In this document: positions 7,425 through 16,765 of the stretch, piece after piece
How the letters are laid out: the number at the start of each line of letters is the position of its first letter
Position numbering within the stretch: position 1 is the first letter of the stretch
From: Methanolobus profundi
Lineage (GTDB): Archaea > Halobacteriota > Methanosarcinia > Methanosarcinales > Methanosarcinaceae
Assembly (NCBI RefSeq): GCF_900114835.1
Contig: NZ_FOUJ01000001.1
Location: forward strand, 62,001 to 126,000
Length of the DNA: 64,000 nt
Reading direction: 5' to 3'
Position numbers and translations under genes: made by a program
The notes under the pieces: generated by a model
What the model saw: only the letters and a program-made list of their open reading frames with translations
Database searches by the model: none
What the model was told of the DNA's origin: nothing

Positions 7425-9437
7425 ATGGCAGTAGAAAACCTAGCATTCTTAATTCCGGTTCTGCCTGCACTGGCATTTGTGCTGACGTTCTTCCTTGGGA
7501 AGAAACTGCCAAATGGTGGTTCAATAATTCCAATAACAGCTATTGCAATATCATTTGTGATATCACTGTTAATTACATTGAAACTGCTTGCAAACCCTGA
7601 AGAGGTAGTGAGCCAGTCATACAGCTGGTTTGCCATGCTCAACATAGGTATCCTTGTTGATCCACTGGCAGCAGTCATGCTTACAATGGTAACATTCGCA
7701 AGTCTGCTTATCCACATCTACTCTACAGGTTACATGTCACACGACAAGGCACCTTCCAGGTACTTTGCTGAGACAGCACTTTTCACAGCTTCAATGCTTG
7801 GTCTGATCCTTTCAGACAACATCCTCCAGCTCTTCATTTGCTGGGAACTTGTGGGTGTCTGTTCATATCTTCTCATTGGATTCTGGTTTGAGAAGCCATC
7901 TGCTGCAACAGCAGCAAAGAAGGCTTTCCTGACCACCAGGATCGGTGACGTTATGTTCCTTACAGGTATAATCGTCCTGTTCGCAGACCTCTATAAAATG
8001 TTCAATGGTACCATCCCTGATGGTGTCTTTATACTCAGGTTCGATGAGATCTTTGCTCACATCCCTGAAATTGCAGCGATCAACTCCACTATCCTTGGAA
8101 TGGAGGTCAGCCACATCACACTGATAACACTCCTGTTCTTCGGTGGTGCTGTTGGTAAGTCAGGTCAGTTCCCACTTCATGTGTGGCTCCCTGATGCAAT
8201 GGAAGGTCCAACAACCGTTTCAGCTCTTATACACGCAGCAACAATGGTTACAGCTGGTGTCTATCTGGTAGCAAGAACATTCCCAATGTTCATCGCAGCT
8301 CCTGATTCACTCATGGTTGTAGCATATGTAGGTGCATTCACTGCATTGTTCGCAGGAACAATGGGTATTGTGATGAACGACCTTAAGCGTGTACTCGCAT
8401 ACTCCACCGTAAGTCAGCTCGGTTACATGATGCTCGGTCTTGGTGTAGGTGCAGCGGTCGGTGCTGAAGCAGTCGGAATATCAATATTCCACCTGGTCAA
8501 CCACGCATTCTTCAAGGCTCTTCTCTTCCTGTGTGCAGGTAGCGTGATCCACGCAGTAGGTACACATGATATGAGACAGCTTGGAGGTGTCGCAAAGGTA
8601 ATGCCAATAACTGCAGCAACAATGATCATCGCATCACTGGCGCTTACAGGTATGGGTATCCCTGGTACATCTATAGGTACAAGTGGTTTCTTCAGTAAGG
8701 ATGCTATCATCGAGAGCGCATACCTCTTTGGAGAATCTACAGGCACATGGTTGCCATACTTGTTCTCAATTGCAGCAGCTCTGCTTACTTCACTGTACAT
8801 TTTCAGACTTGTCTTTATGACATTTTATGGAAAGCCACGTACAGATTATGGAGGACATGAGTCTCCTGCATCAATGACGATCCCACTCTCAATATTTGCA
8901 CTGCTTGCACTGATCTTCGGTGGTCTTACCGCAGAGAAGTTCAACACATTTGTAAGTGAGACATTCGTGAACAATTTCGTACACGTGGATATCCATGAAC
9001 TCGCAACACTTGGTGGTTATCACCTTGTAGAACATGCAGGACACGAACCATTGCTTGTACTCTGGATGCCACTGATCGTAGCACTTGCCGGTCTGGTAAT
9101 TGCCTATCTGGTATACGGACTTAAGATCGTCAACATGGACAGCCTTGTTTCAAGAAACAACCCAATTTACAAACTCCTGTACAACAGGTACTATCAGAAT
9201 TCCATATTCACCAACTTTGTCTCAGTAAAAGTGATCTATGAAGGATTTGCTTTTGCAGGACGTGCAGTTGACAGAGGATTCGACTGGACAGTAAAATGGT
9301 TCAGCGACCTTGCGATCGAATCTGGTGAATCCCTGCGTCAGTTCCAGACAGGAGCAGTACAGAATTATGCCACAGCAGTAATTACCGGAGTAAGTCTTCT
9401 GGTCATTCTCGTTAAAGTGGTAATGGAGGTACTCTAA
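7425..9437 (+). CDS. fpoL: F420H2 dehydrogenase subunit FpoL (antiporter-like)
   Basis: A 670-residue NuoL/ND5 homologue, one of three Mrp-antiporter-like proton-pumping subunits. Visible signatures include [39 protein letters not shown]-like (here ending GPTT) and [14 protein letters not shown]. The last quarter should hold the long lateral helix typical of NuoL. GAGGTGGT at 7413-7420 precedes the ATG at 7425; a GTG at 7416 inside that site is rejected. Its stop overlaps the fpoM start. Confidence 0.95.
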   Translation: [670 protein letters not shown]

Positions 9438-10924
9438 TGATGCCGATACTTTCAATGATCGTGCTGATACCTCTGATATTCGCAGCACTTGCATTATTCA
9501 CAAAAACAAAAGAACAGGCAAGAGTAATAGCACTTGCCGGCACTGTTATCGTACTGTTACTTACAGTATACATGTACGTTAACTTCGACAGCACTATAGC
9601 AGATAACCAATTCGAGGAACTTGCACAGTGGGTACCATCCCTTGGAATTACCTACCACCTCGGTGTTGACGGGATCGCAATGCCATTGATCCTTCTCAAT
9701 GCAATTGTACTTCCTTTCCTTGTTCTCTTCACATGGAACGATGAAAGGAAATCACCAAACAGGTTCTATGCATGTATACTCGCAACAGAGGGTGCAGTTA
9801 TCGGTGTATTCACCGCACTGGACTTCTTCCTGTTCTACATATTCTGGGAACTTACACTCGTACCGCTCTTCTTCATGGTGAGCATATGGGGAGGACCCAA
9901 CAAGCATAAAGCAGCAATTAAGTTCTTTATCTATACTCACGTGGCGTCCCTTGTGATGCTTCTAGGTATATTCGGACTTTACTTCGCAGCATGGGACATG
10001 ACCGGAACTCCAACGTTGGATATACCAACGCTTATCAGCCAGTTCCAGTTCATTGAATCCGGCGCAGCAAAGGATATGATCTTCCTTGCACTGCTCTTTG
10101 GTTTCATTGTCAAGATCCCAAGTTTCCCATTCCACTCATGGCAACCAGATGCATATACTGAGGCACCAACTGCCGGTAGTGTACTCTTTGTCATGCTTAA
10201 GATCGGTGGATACGGTCTCTTTAAGGTCATGCTTCCAATGTTGCCATTTACAGCATCACCAAACCTGATGATCACCATCATGGCAGTTCTTGGTTCAGTA
10301 AGTGTGCTCTACGGTGCATTCCTTGCACTATCACAGAAGGACCTCAAGAGAATGGTTGCATACTCCAGTGTAAGCCACATGGGCTACGTAACACTCGGCG
10401 CAGCCGGTCTGGTATCACTCTCCGTTTCCGGAGCAATGTTCCAGCAGTTCTCACACGGACTTATCATGAGCGTTATGTTCATGTCATGTGGTATTATCAA
10501 GAACACAACAGGCACAAGGATCATCAACGACCTTGGAGGTCTTGCCCAGAAGATGCCAAAACTGGCAGTCATTATGGTAATGACCTTCATGGCATCCCTT
10601 GGACTTCCAGGTCTCAGTGGTTTCATTGCTGAAGTATCCGTACTCGCAGGAAGCTTTGTGAACCTGCCATCATATGTGATGATCGCAGTATCTGCTATCG
10701 TGATCACTGCAGCATATCACCTGTGGGCTCTTCAGAGGGCAATGTTTGGTGTCTATAATGAGAAACTCGGTACAGTTACAGATATCGATACCTTCCAGAC
10801 AGTTTCGATGGGAGTTATTGCAATACTCGTACTGTACTTCGGACTTAACCCAAGCCCGGTGCTTGAAATGATGTTGACAAACTCAGATCAGATAGTCAGC
10901 CTTATGGCTGTAATGGGGGTGTAA
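9437..10924 (+). CDS. fpoM: F420H2 dehydrogenase subunit FpoM (antiporter-like)
   Basis: A 495-residue NuoM/ND4 homologue with about 14 transmembrane helices. The motif FYIFWELTLVPLFFMVSIWG holds the key membrane glutamate. KIPSFPFHSWQPDAYTEAPT and the LKRMVAYSSVSHMGY helix are also typical. It pumps protons as the distal or middle subunit of the membrane arm. GGAGGT at 9425-9430 lies inside fpoL seven bases before the start. Length is usual. Confidence 0.95.
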   Translation: MMPILSMIVLIPLIFAALALFTKTKEQARVIALAGTVIVLLLTVYMYVNFDSTIADNQFEELAQWVPSLGITYHLGVDGIAMPLILLNAIVLPFLVLFTWNDERKSPNRFYACILATEGAVIGVFTALDFFLFYIFWELTLVPLFFMVSIWGGPNKHKAAIKFFIYTHVASLVMLLGIFGLYFAAWDMTGTPTLDIPTLISQFQFIESGAAKDMIFLALLFGFIVKIPSFPFHSWQPDAYTEAPTAGSVLFVMLKIGGYGLFKVMLPMLPFTASPNLMITIMAVLGSVSVLYGAFLALSQKDLKRMVAYSSVSHMGYVTLGAAGLVSLSVSGAMFQQFSHGLIMSVMFMSCGIIKNTTGTRIINDLGGLAQKMPKLAVIMVMTFMASLGLPGLSGFIAEVSVLAGSFVNLPSYVMIAVSAIVITAAYHLWALQRAMFGVYNEKLGTVTDIDTFQTVSMGVIAILVLYFGLNPSPVLEMMLTNSDQIVSLMAVMGV

Positions 10925-10927
10925 GGT

Positions 10928-12376
10928 ATGGATCTAATGTTATTCGCACCTGAAATTTCCCTTGTGGTCACAGGACTGGCAGTATTGCTTATCGGATTAT
11001 TCATTCCGACAGACTCAAAGAAGATCCTTGGTTACCTTGCAGCACTTGGTGTTCTGGTAGCCCTGTTCTTCACAGTCTCAAGTCTGGGGACCGAAGCAAC
11101 AGCATTCAATGACACGGTATCTATCGATGCCCTGTCACAGTTCTTCAAAATAGTGTTCCTTGTGGTCGCATTGCTCTTTACGATCTCAGGTATCAAGTAC
11201 ACTGAAGGAAACAGCCACACAGAAGAGTTCTTCACACTCGGACTCTTCGCAACGATCGGTATGATGTTCGTTGCATCTGCAAACGACCTCATGGTTCTCT
11301 TCGTTGGATTCGAACTTGCAAGTCTTGCAACCTATGCACTCGCAGGATTTGAGAAGAAGAATGCCAAGTCACTGGAAGCAGCTATGAAATACTTCATCAT
11401 AGGCTCACTTTCAGCAGCACTTATGCTCCTTGGTATATCATATGTCTACGGAGCAACAGGAACCACAAGTATCCCTGGAATTGCAGCAAACGCAAGTGTG
11501 CTCGTAGGAAGTCCAATGGGACTTGTAGCAGTAGTTCTCCTGATGGCAGGATTCGGTTTCAAGATCGCTCTTGTACCATTCCACATGTGGGCACCTGACA
11601 CATATCAGGGTTCACCATCAGTAGTATCCGCACTGCTTGCAGCAGGCTCAAAGAAGATGGGTATCGTAGCAGCTCTCAAGGTATTTGTGGTTGCACTCAT
11701 AGCACTTCAGGCTGAATGGCAGACCGCATTTGCAATACTTGCAGTCATCACAATGACCTACGGTAACATGGTAGCCCTTAAGCAGACAAGTGTAAAGAGA
11801 ATGCTTGCATACTCCTCACTTGCACAGGCAGGTTACATCACAATGGCATTTGTGGTACTTACACCAATGGCACTTGGCGGTGGTATATTCTATGCACTGT
11901 CACACGGTTTCATGAAGGCAGGAGCTTTCATTGCAACAGCAGCTGTGACATACATGGTACTCTCCGAGAACAAGGATTCAACTGACCCGGACCACATCGA
12001 TAACTTCAGAGGTCTTGGAAAGAGAATGCCGGTAACTGCTCTCTCAATGACAGTGTTCGTATTTGCACTGGCAGGTATCCCGCTCACAGCAGGTTACATG
12101 AGCAAGTTCATTCTGTTCTCATCAACCATCCAGTCAGGATTTGTATGGCTTGCAATAATTGCAATACTTAACAGTGCAATTTCACTTGGCTACTATGCAA
12201 AGATCGTCAAGTACATGTACTTCCTTCCAACAGACAGCGAGAAGGTCTCAGAACCATTACCATACACCGTTGCAATGATCATTGCAGTGATCGGTGTACT
12301 TGCAATAGGTTTCTGGTCCGAACCAGTCGTCTACTGGGCAATGGAAGCAGCAAAGGTACTCGTTGGAGGTATGTAA
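10928..12376 (+). CDS. fpoN: F420H2 dehydrogenase subunit FpoN (antiporter-like)
   Basis: A 482-residue NuoN/ND2 homologue, the third antiporter-like subunit. Motifs include LFVGFELASLATYALAGF, KIALVPFHMWAPDTYQGSPS and VKRMLAYSSLAQAGYI. About 14 transmembrane helices are expected. It follows fpoM by three bases, and its end carries the GGAGGT used by fpoO. Confidence 0.95.
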   Translation: MDLMLFAPEISLVVTGLAVLLIGLFIPTDSKKILGYLAALGVLVALFFTVSSLGTEATAFNDTVSIDALSQFFKIVFLVVALLFTISGIKYTEGNSHTEEFFTLGLFATIGMMFVASANDLMVLFVGFELASLATYALAGFEKKNAKSLEAAMKYFIIGSLSAALMLLGISYVYGATGTTSIPGIAANASVLVGSPMGLVAVVLLMAGFGFKIALVPFHMWAPDTYQGSPSVVSALLAAGSKKMGIVAALKVFVVALIALQAEWQTAFAILAVITMTYGNMVALKQTSVKRMLAYSSLAQAGYITMAFVVLTPMALGGGIFYALSHGFMKAGAFIATAAVTYMVLSENKDSTDPDHIDNFRGLGKRMPVTALSMTVFVFALAGIPLTAGYMSKFILFSSTIQSGFVWLAIIAILNSAISLGYYAKIVKYMYFLPTDSEKVSEPLPYTVAMIIAVIGVLAIGFWSEPVVYWAMEAAKVLVGGM

Positions 12377-12377
12377 T

Positions 12378-12740
12378 ATGACAGATTGTGATCTTTGTGG
12401 AGTTGGAATCCCAACAGTCGTTCCTGTAAGGGTACTCAAACCAAAGTATGTTCACTCCTATCCACATGGGATGTGGCAGGGTCTTTGTGAAGGATGCCTT
12501 AATGCCGGAAAGAAAACCCATGATGCACAGGCTGAATCACCAAGCTGCGGTACAGCAGGTAAGTGTGACTTCTGCGGTGCTATTGCACAGCTCTATGATG
12601 TGACCATCAGCAGACCTTCATTCTCAAAGGGTGCTGAAGAGGACACATTGGGTCTCTGCAAGAAGTGCCTCGAATCAATAAACGAGTCACATGAAGCATG
12701 GGAAAAGCAGAAGGCTGAAGACGAACACGCACACCATTAA
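12378..12740 (+). CDS. fpoO: F420H2 dehydrogenase subunit FpoO
   Basis: A 120-residue soluble protein with four CxxC-type motifs (CDLCGVG, CEGCLNA, CDFCGAI, CKKCLES), implying a bound zinc or iron-sulphur centre. FpoO is specific to methanogen fpo operons and has no bacterial complex I counterpart; its role is unresolved. The ATG at 12378 has GGAGGT at 12365-12370. The C-terminus is rich in acidic residues and histidine. The operon terminator follows directly. Confidence 0.9.
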   Translation: MTDCDLCGVGIPTVVPVRVLKPKYVHSYPHGMWQGLCEGCLNAGKKTHDAQAESPSCGTAGKCDFCGAIAQLYDVTISRPSFSKGAEEDTLGLCKKCLESINESHEAWEKQKAEDEHAHH

Positions 12741-12753
12741 ATTTTAAAATAGA

Positions 12754-12788
12754 GACCGGCTTTGGCCGGTCAGCTCTTTTCTTTTTTT
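12754..12788 (+). terminator. Terminator of the fpo operon
   Basis: A perfect 7-bp stem, GACCGGC (12754-12760) and GCCGGTC (12765-12771) with loop TTTG, is followed by a T-rich tract through 12788. It begins 14 bases after the fpoO stop. Confidence 0.8.
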
Positions 12789-12907
12789 GGATTATTTGTT
12801 TTTATTGTTGCTCTCTATATAGCGCTTATTTAATATCGGATTTGTAGAATTATGCAATTGCTATAATTTTGGATTCATCAATTTTCATTATGGATTACTA
12901 AAGCCAT

Positions 12908-12939
12908 CCCGGAGGGTCCGGCGAAGCCGGCGCTTTCCC
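12908..12939 (+). repeat. GC-rich repeat element, left copy
   Basis: In otherwise AT-rich intergenic DNA, the element reads CCCGGAGGGTCC followed by CGGCGAAGCCGG. The core folds as a CCGGC/GCCGG hairpin with a GAA loop. A similar element lies in the opposite orientation at 14677-14704, on the other side of the permease gene. The rest of 12741-13131, apart from the fpo terminator, holds no supportable gene. Confidence 0.55.
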
Positions 12940-13131
12940 AGAAGATGAAACAAAACAATTTGCGTAGTACTTTTGAATGTGTTATTCACAAAATTATTGT
13001 GTACTTCCCAGACTTGGAAGCAAAAATCCAATTATTTTTTGAAATATTTCTATGCAGTGATATTGGAATGTGCCGCCTTCTGCGGATGGTTTCCTTGTTT
13101 TTAGTTTGTAGATCGTTTTTGTGTAACTCGA

Positions 13132-14418
13132 TCAGTAAAAAAGCAGATACACTACACCCGTGAGCGCCAGACTTGTAATCCCCATCACAACTCCACCCAG
13201 CGTATAACTTCTCAGAACCTCGGATGTTTCCAGTTCCGCCAGATCCTTGTATATCCAGAAGAACGGGTCATTGAAGTGCGATATAAGGAAGGTTCCTGAA
13301 GCCATTGAAAAGAGCACTATCTCAGGCGGCAGTCCAAGAACTGGTACAAGAGGTATTACAATTGATGGTGCGACCAGCATTGTAACAACACGGGAACCCT
13401 GAACACTTTGTATGGCAACGGCAATGAGGAATGGAACAAGTATCGCAGGTAATGGCAGTCCTGAAAGGAGAGTTCCCATTTCCTGTCCAACGCCTGTCAT
13501 TGCAAGGGTGGCACCAAGTGCTCCTCCTCCACACATATCAAGGATAACAACACCACTTCGTTTGATCGCTTTTTCCACCCATTCTCTTACGTGACCGAAG
13601 CTGTATTGTCTGTAGGCAAAGACTATTGCCATGACAACTCCAATGAGTAGTGCCATGTCAGGTTCACCCATAATATCAAAAAGGGCTATATTTGTAAAGA
13701 CCTCTGCAAGTATCAGAGCTACTGGAACTGCTATTGGTGAGTATGCAGCAATTCTTCCAGGTAGGATGATCCCTTCATTCTCAATTCCAGTCCCATTTTC
13801 ATTGATAATGATATCCATGTTTCCTGTACTGCAGAATTTTCTGGCATAGAAATATCCCACAAATGATACTATCAGTGCCATGATAATTCCGGGGATCAGT
13901 ATGTCACTATTATTTATCCCCAGTTCCGATACTGCAGAATACACAACAGGTGAAGGATAGACAAGGTTGTATGAAGCCAGTGTACCAAAGACGAGCACAG
14001 ATGCGGTAAGAACCTTTGGTAGCTCTTTTTTGATCCTTATCTCCTTTGCCACAGGGATGAATATAACGTAAGCAAGGATACAGCACATGAGTGGAACTGA
14101 GAAGATGAACCCAAGGATGTTAAGTCCGAAAAGTGGTTTTCTTGAGATACTTATTATATCGCTTGCGATCAGCCTTGCTCCGCCGGTCCTGTGCAGAACA
14201 AGTCCTATTATGCTTCCGGCAGCGATTATTATGGCAAAATGAGAGAATACTCTTCCCATTCCGCTTGTGATGGCATCAATGGTCCCGGCAGCTTCTCCTG
14301 CGAGTACTCCTGTGATGACGGATGTTAAGATCAGTCCCAGAAAGGGATGTATCCTGAGCTTTGCAGTAAGAAAGAGTATTATGATCAGAGAAAAAAGAAA
14401 AATGATTATTGGATACAT
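13132..14418 (-). CDS. GntP-family permease
   Basis: A 428-residue integral membrane protein with about 12 hydrophobic segments, matching the gluconate/proton symporter (GntP) family in length and style. Examples are IHPFLGLILTSVITGVLAG near the N-terminus, IIIAAGSIIGLVLHRTGGA, and the central loop with FINDPFF-like SHFNDPFFWIYKDL near the C-terminus. Family members import gluconate and other hydroxy-acids; the substrate here is unknown, and no sugar-acid kinase lies nearby. The ATG at 14418 is preferred to the TTG before it. It is a lone gene flanked by inverted GC-rich elements, which may indicate acquisition. Confidence 0.82.
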   Translation of the reverse strand: MYPIIIFLFSLIIILFLTAKLRIHPFLGLILTSVITGVLAGEAAGTIDAITSGMGRVFSHFAIIIAAGSIIGLVLHRTGGARLIASDIISISRKPLFGLNILGFIFSVPLMCCILAYVIFIPVAKEIRIKKELPKVLTASVLVFGTLASYNLVYPSPVVYSAVSELGINNSDILIPGIIMALIVSFVGYFYARKFCSTGNMDIIINENGTGIENEGIILPGRIAAYSPIAVPVALILAEVFTNIALFDIMGEPDMALLIGVVMAIVFAYRQYSFGHVREWVEKAIKRSGVVILDMCGGGALGATLAMTGVGQEMGTLLSGLPLPAILVPFLIAVAIQSVQGSRVVTMLVAPSIVIPLVPVLGLPPEIVLFSMASGTFLISHFNDPFFWIYKDLAELETSEVLRSYTLGGVVMGITSLALTGVVYLLFY

Positions 14419-14676
14419 CAATAGATGATCGGTTTTATGACGGTATATAGTTAACTCCTTCTTCTGATAACTCTACAATGGATGATCAATATACAAAGAA
14501 TAACACTACCAACCGTTGCAAGCGGCACATTCCAGCACTGCTATGAAGTACCTTTCATGTTTGTAGGCTATCAATTTTATGTTATGTTTTTCATCGCGGT
14601 TCTTAATTACCTGTCTGCAGAGAACTAGGTAAGGAGTATATATTTCATTCATCTTTTTGACTGCATTTTTTCGAAT

Positions 14677-14704
14677 AGTGCCGGCTTCGCCGTGCTCCTT
14701 CGGG
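14677..14704 (-). repeat. GC-rich repeat element, right copy (inverted)
   Basis: On the minus strand this reads CCCGAAGGAGCA followed by CGGCGAAGCCGG and CACT. It shares the 12-base core and the flanking CCCG/GGAG/CT pattern with the plus-strand element at 12908-12939. The two therefore form imperfect inverted repeats around the permease gene. Confidence 0.55.
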
Positions 14705-14800
14705 CTCGTCTAAGTATTCACTATTTTCGATCACTCTAACTTGATCAAAAAGAAAGTCAATTGCAAGCAGAAAACTGCCATGAGATAAATACTAAAATAA

Positions 14801-14820
14801 AGCCAGTTTGTCAACTGGCT
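14801..14820 (-). terminator. Terminator of the tandem-paralogue unit at the end of the chemosensory cluster
   Basis: A perfect 8-bp stem, AGCCAGTT and AACTGGCT with loop TGTC, lies 26 bases past the stop of the gene at 14847. Read on the minus strand it is followed by TTTATTTTA. Confidence 0.75.
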
Positions 14821-14846
14821 TCAAAATAAAAAAGAGGTTTAATGTT

Positions 14847-15452
14847 CTAATCCTCAACGTAAAGCAGGTAAAGGCAGCTGTTCTCTCTCATTTCCATGAA
14901 TCCCTGGGTTTCGGAGATCCCGGCTTTTTCCAGTAATACCTTCTTCCATGATTCAGGTGGGAGTGCTATCTTTCCGGTGTATGCCTTTGCTGCTATCTGG
15001 GCATATTGCAATGGTTTTCCGCCGATCCTTATCCTCTTCGCAACTTCCTTACGGTATGTCTGGTGCATCATACATGCACTGTGTGCAGCGGAAGGTTGGA
15101 TAGTGTGGTTATAGTGGTCGGTAGCTTCCATGTGTACAGGGTTAAAATTGCCTATACGCTTGATGTATTCCCTGATAGCCTTGGAGAATGGACATACTTT
15201 AGTGACAAAACCATACTCACTTATCTGTCCTATGTGTTCGAATGATGAAAGTACGGATTCACCATTGGTCACAGCGTTGACGAAGTCATCCCATGTCTTA
15301 TATTCTTCTTCCGGAACGGATTTGGCAAGGGATTCAGCCTGTCCTACCATATAATTGGTAAAACCTTCTACACCCTGTTTATCAGATATATCCTCAAAGA
15401 AAAGGTACACTGATACATCAACAAAAGGATTTGAACCAATATTTTCAGCCAT
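14847..15452 (-). CDS. Unrecognised Cys/His protein, paralogue 2
   Basis: A 201-residue soluble protein, clearly paralogous to its upstream neighbour. Shared features are KVCPFSKAIREYIKRIG (C87), a DHYNH-x-I segment, and SACMMHQTYRKEVA (C127, H130), then a helical region and a short beta end (CLYLLYVED). The conserved CP and CxxH suggest a metal, haem or thiol site. I do not recognise the family. It follows its paralogue by ten bases, with GGGTGATAAT as ribosome binding site, and ends at a strong terminator. It has its own promoter region together with its partner. Confidence 0.65.
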   Translation of the reverse strand: MAENIGSNPFVDVSVYLFFEDISDKQGVEGFTNYMVGQAESLAKSVPEEEYKTWDDFVNAVTNGESVLSSFEHIGQISEYGFVTKVCPFSKAIREYIKRIGNFNPVHMEATDHYNHTIQPSAAHSACMMHQTYRKEVAKRIRIGGKPLQYAQIAAKAYTGKIALPPESWKKVLLEKAGISETQGFMEMRENSCLYLLYVED

Positions 15453-15462
15453 ATTATCACCC

Positions 15463-16089
15463 TTAATCGATTATCTCTTCGCCTGCACTCTTACCTTTCA
15501 CAATGAGGGCAAAGACACAGGATGCATTACGCAGTATGCTCTTGATATGTCTCTCATCAACATTGATCCTTGCGAGGTTCTCAGGCACCATCTTCACTTC
15601 ACCTGTCATTCCTTTGTTTGCCAGTTGCAGGCATTCAAGGGCCTGTTTTGCAACAGTTATATTGTTTGCTGCGACTTCTCTGAATTTCTGGTGTGTGATA
15701 CAGTAATTTGAGACTGCTGAATCTTTGATACGGTTGTTGTAGCTGTCAGCAACATCTGTATCAGAATCAGGGATCGGTCCTATTCTGGAAATATACCTTC
15801 CCATTGTAGGTGCCATAGGGCACACTTTAAGTGCATATACATAGCCGATGACATCTCCATCCTTATCAGTGATAGCAAGGTCTGTCTGGACATTCACGTC
15901 TCCTTCAACAGTAAGGGACGTTCTTCCATCCTTCATTGCTACATTGAAGGCAGGCCATCCTACGTATGCCTCTTTCCCCATCCTTTCAGCATAGCTCTCA
16001 CCTACGCGAAGCCAATATTCAACGACACCTTCAGTCCCTGCCTTGCTGACCATATCATCAACAAGCGAGTATATTGCAATGTCCATCAT
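15463..16089 (-). CDS. Unrecognised Cys/His protein, paralogue 1
   Basis: A 208-residue soluble protein. It shares with the next gene KVCPMAPTMGRYISRIG (C90), DSYNN-x-I, and NYCITHQKFREVA (C130, H133). The N-terminal half is more beta-rich and includes a DLAITDKDGDVIGYVYALKVCP run that could be a ligand-binding sheet. AGGAG lies ten bases before the ATG. An AT-rich promoter at about 16127-16146 separates it from the acidic protein, so the pair can be expressed apart from the che genes. Function is unknown; small-molecule binding is a guess. Confidence 0.65.
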   Translation of the reverse strand: MMDIAIYSLVDDMVSKAGTEGVVEYWLRVGESYAERMGKEAYVGWPAFNVAMKDGRTSLTVEGDVNVQTDLAITDKDGDVIGYVYALKVCPMAPTMGRYISRIGPIPDSDTDVADSYNNRIKDSAVSNYCITHQKFREVAANNITVAKQALECLQLANKGMTGEVKMVPENLARINVDERHIKSILRNASCVFALIVKGKSAGEEIID

Positions 16090-16126
16090 AGTTATAGATC
16101 TCCTTTATCATCTCAAGTATAATTTG

Positions 16127-16146
16127 TATTTATACAATATTTATAT
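16127..16146 (-). promoter_or_regulatory. Probable promoter of the tandem Cys/His paralogues
   Basis: On the minus strand two overlapping TATA-like elements (TATATAAATA and TGTATAAATAC) lie about 40-55 bases upstream of the ATG at 16089. They sit in a 109-base AT-rich gap after the acidic protein gene. Confidence 0.45.
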
Positions 16147-16198
16147 ATTAATTGTCTTCATGGTTTTTATTCTTTACCATTGAATTTATTAAAAAATA

Positions 16199-16729
16199 TT
16201 AAATTAGGTTTATTTTAATCCATTTAAGTTCGGGATTATCAGGATACAACTGTCCGGTAGTTGCATTATCTTCCTCTATTATCTGTGAAGCTTCTTCTTC
16301 GGACCTCACACTCATCTCAAATGTTTCTTCACCTGCGACATCATAGCGAAGGAAAAGCCTGCCACTTTCTGTCATGATAAGTCTGACAGAATCCTTGTTG
16401 CAGGTTTCAAGTCCAAGCTCATGTCCTCTCTGGCTTTTTGCTGTCCATACCGCTACCTCTGTTTCAGCATTATATGAAGCATCAACACCATCATTATCCA
16501 GCACAGTTCTGTTCTCTTCCTTATCAGAATCTGTAGTAACGTTATTCTCAAGAGAATATGACATCTCGCCTGAGCTCATATCTCCTGAAAGGAAGAGCGT
16601 AGCTCCTGTAGAGTAGTCTTCGTCTGCACCGCTCTTTACAAGGGAATGCAGCATCCTGGTGAATGTAGTGTCTCTGTCACGGTCATCTGTATTTGACCGT
16701 TCAAGATGCTGTGTCCATATATTTTTCAT
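16199..16729 (-). CDS. Unrecognised acidic protein of the chemosensory cluster
   Basis: A 176-residue soluble protein rich in Asp, Glu, Ser and Thr, with few hydrophobic runs except near the C-terminus (DSVRLIMTESGRLFLRYDV). It contains two likely beta-strand regions around residues 38-60 and 85-140 and no cysteine motif beyond one C. I do not recognise it. The ATG at 16729 is preferred over an upstream TTG. It follows the first CheC-like gene by about 36 bases on the same strand, so it is probably part of the same transcript. Confidence 0.55.
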   Translation of the reverse strand: MKNIWTQHLERSNTDDRDRDTTFTRMLHSLVKSGADEDYSTGATLFLSGDMSSGEMSYSLENNVTTDSDKEENRTVLDNDGVDASYNAETEVAVWTAKSQRGHELGLETCNKDSVRLIMTESGRLFLRYDVAGEETFEMSVRSEEEASQIIEEDNATTGQLYPDNPELKWIKINLI

Positions 16730-16765
16730 AAAGGTCAACCATTGAATATTTTGTATATTATTAGC

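Larger units (their letters stand above)
14419..14846. other. Gene-free region between permease and chemosensory cluster
   Basis: About 430 bases with no supportable gene. It contains the promoter side of the permease, the right-hand GC-rich repeat element and the terminator of the chemosensory cluster. No RNA gene was recognised. Confidence 0.5.

Noticed and set aside
12945-13163. 72-codon plus-strand frame after the fpo operon
   Set aside because: Low-complexity, no ribosome binding site, overlaps the end of the permease gene on the other strand, and lies next to a repeat element.
12908-14704. Possible insertion sequence around the permease
   Set aside because: No transposase and no clear target duplication; recorded only as inverted repeat elements.
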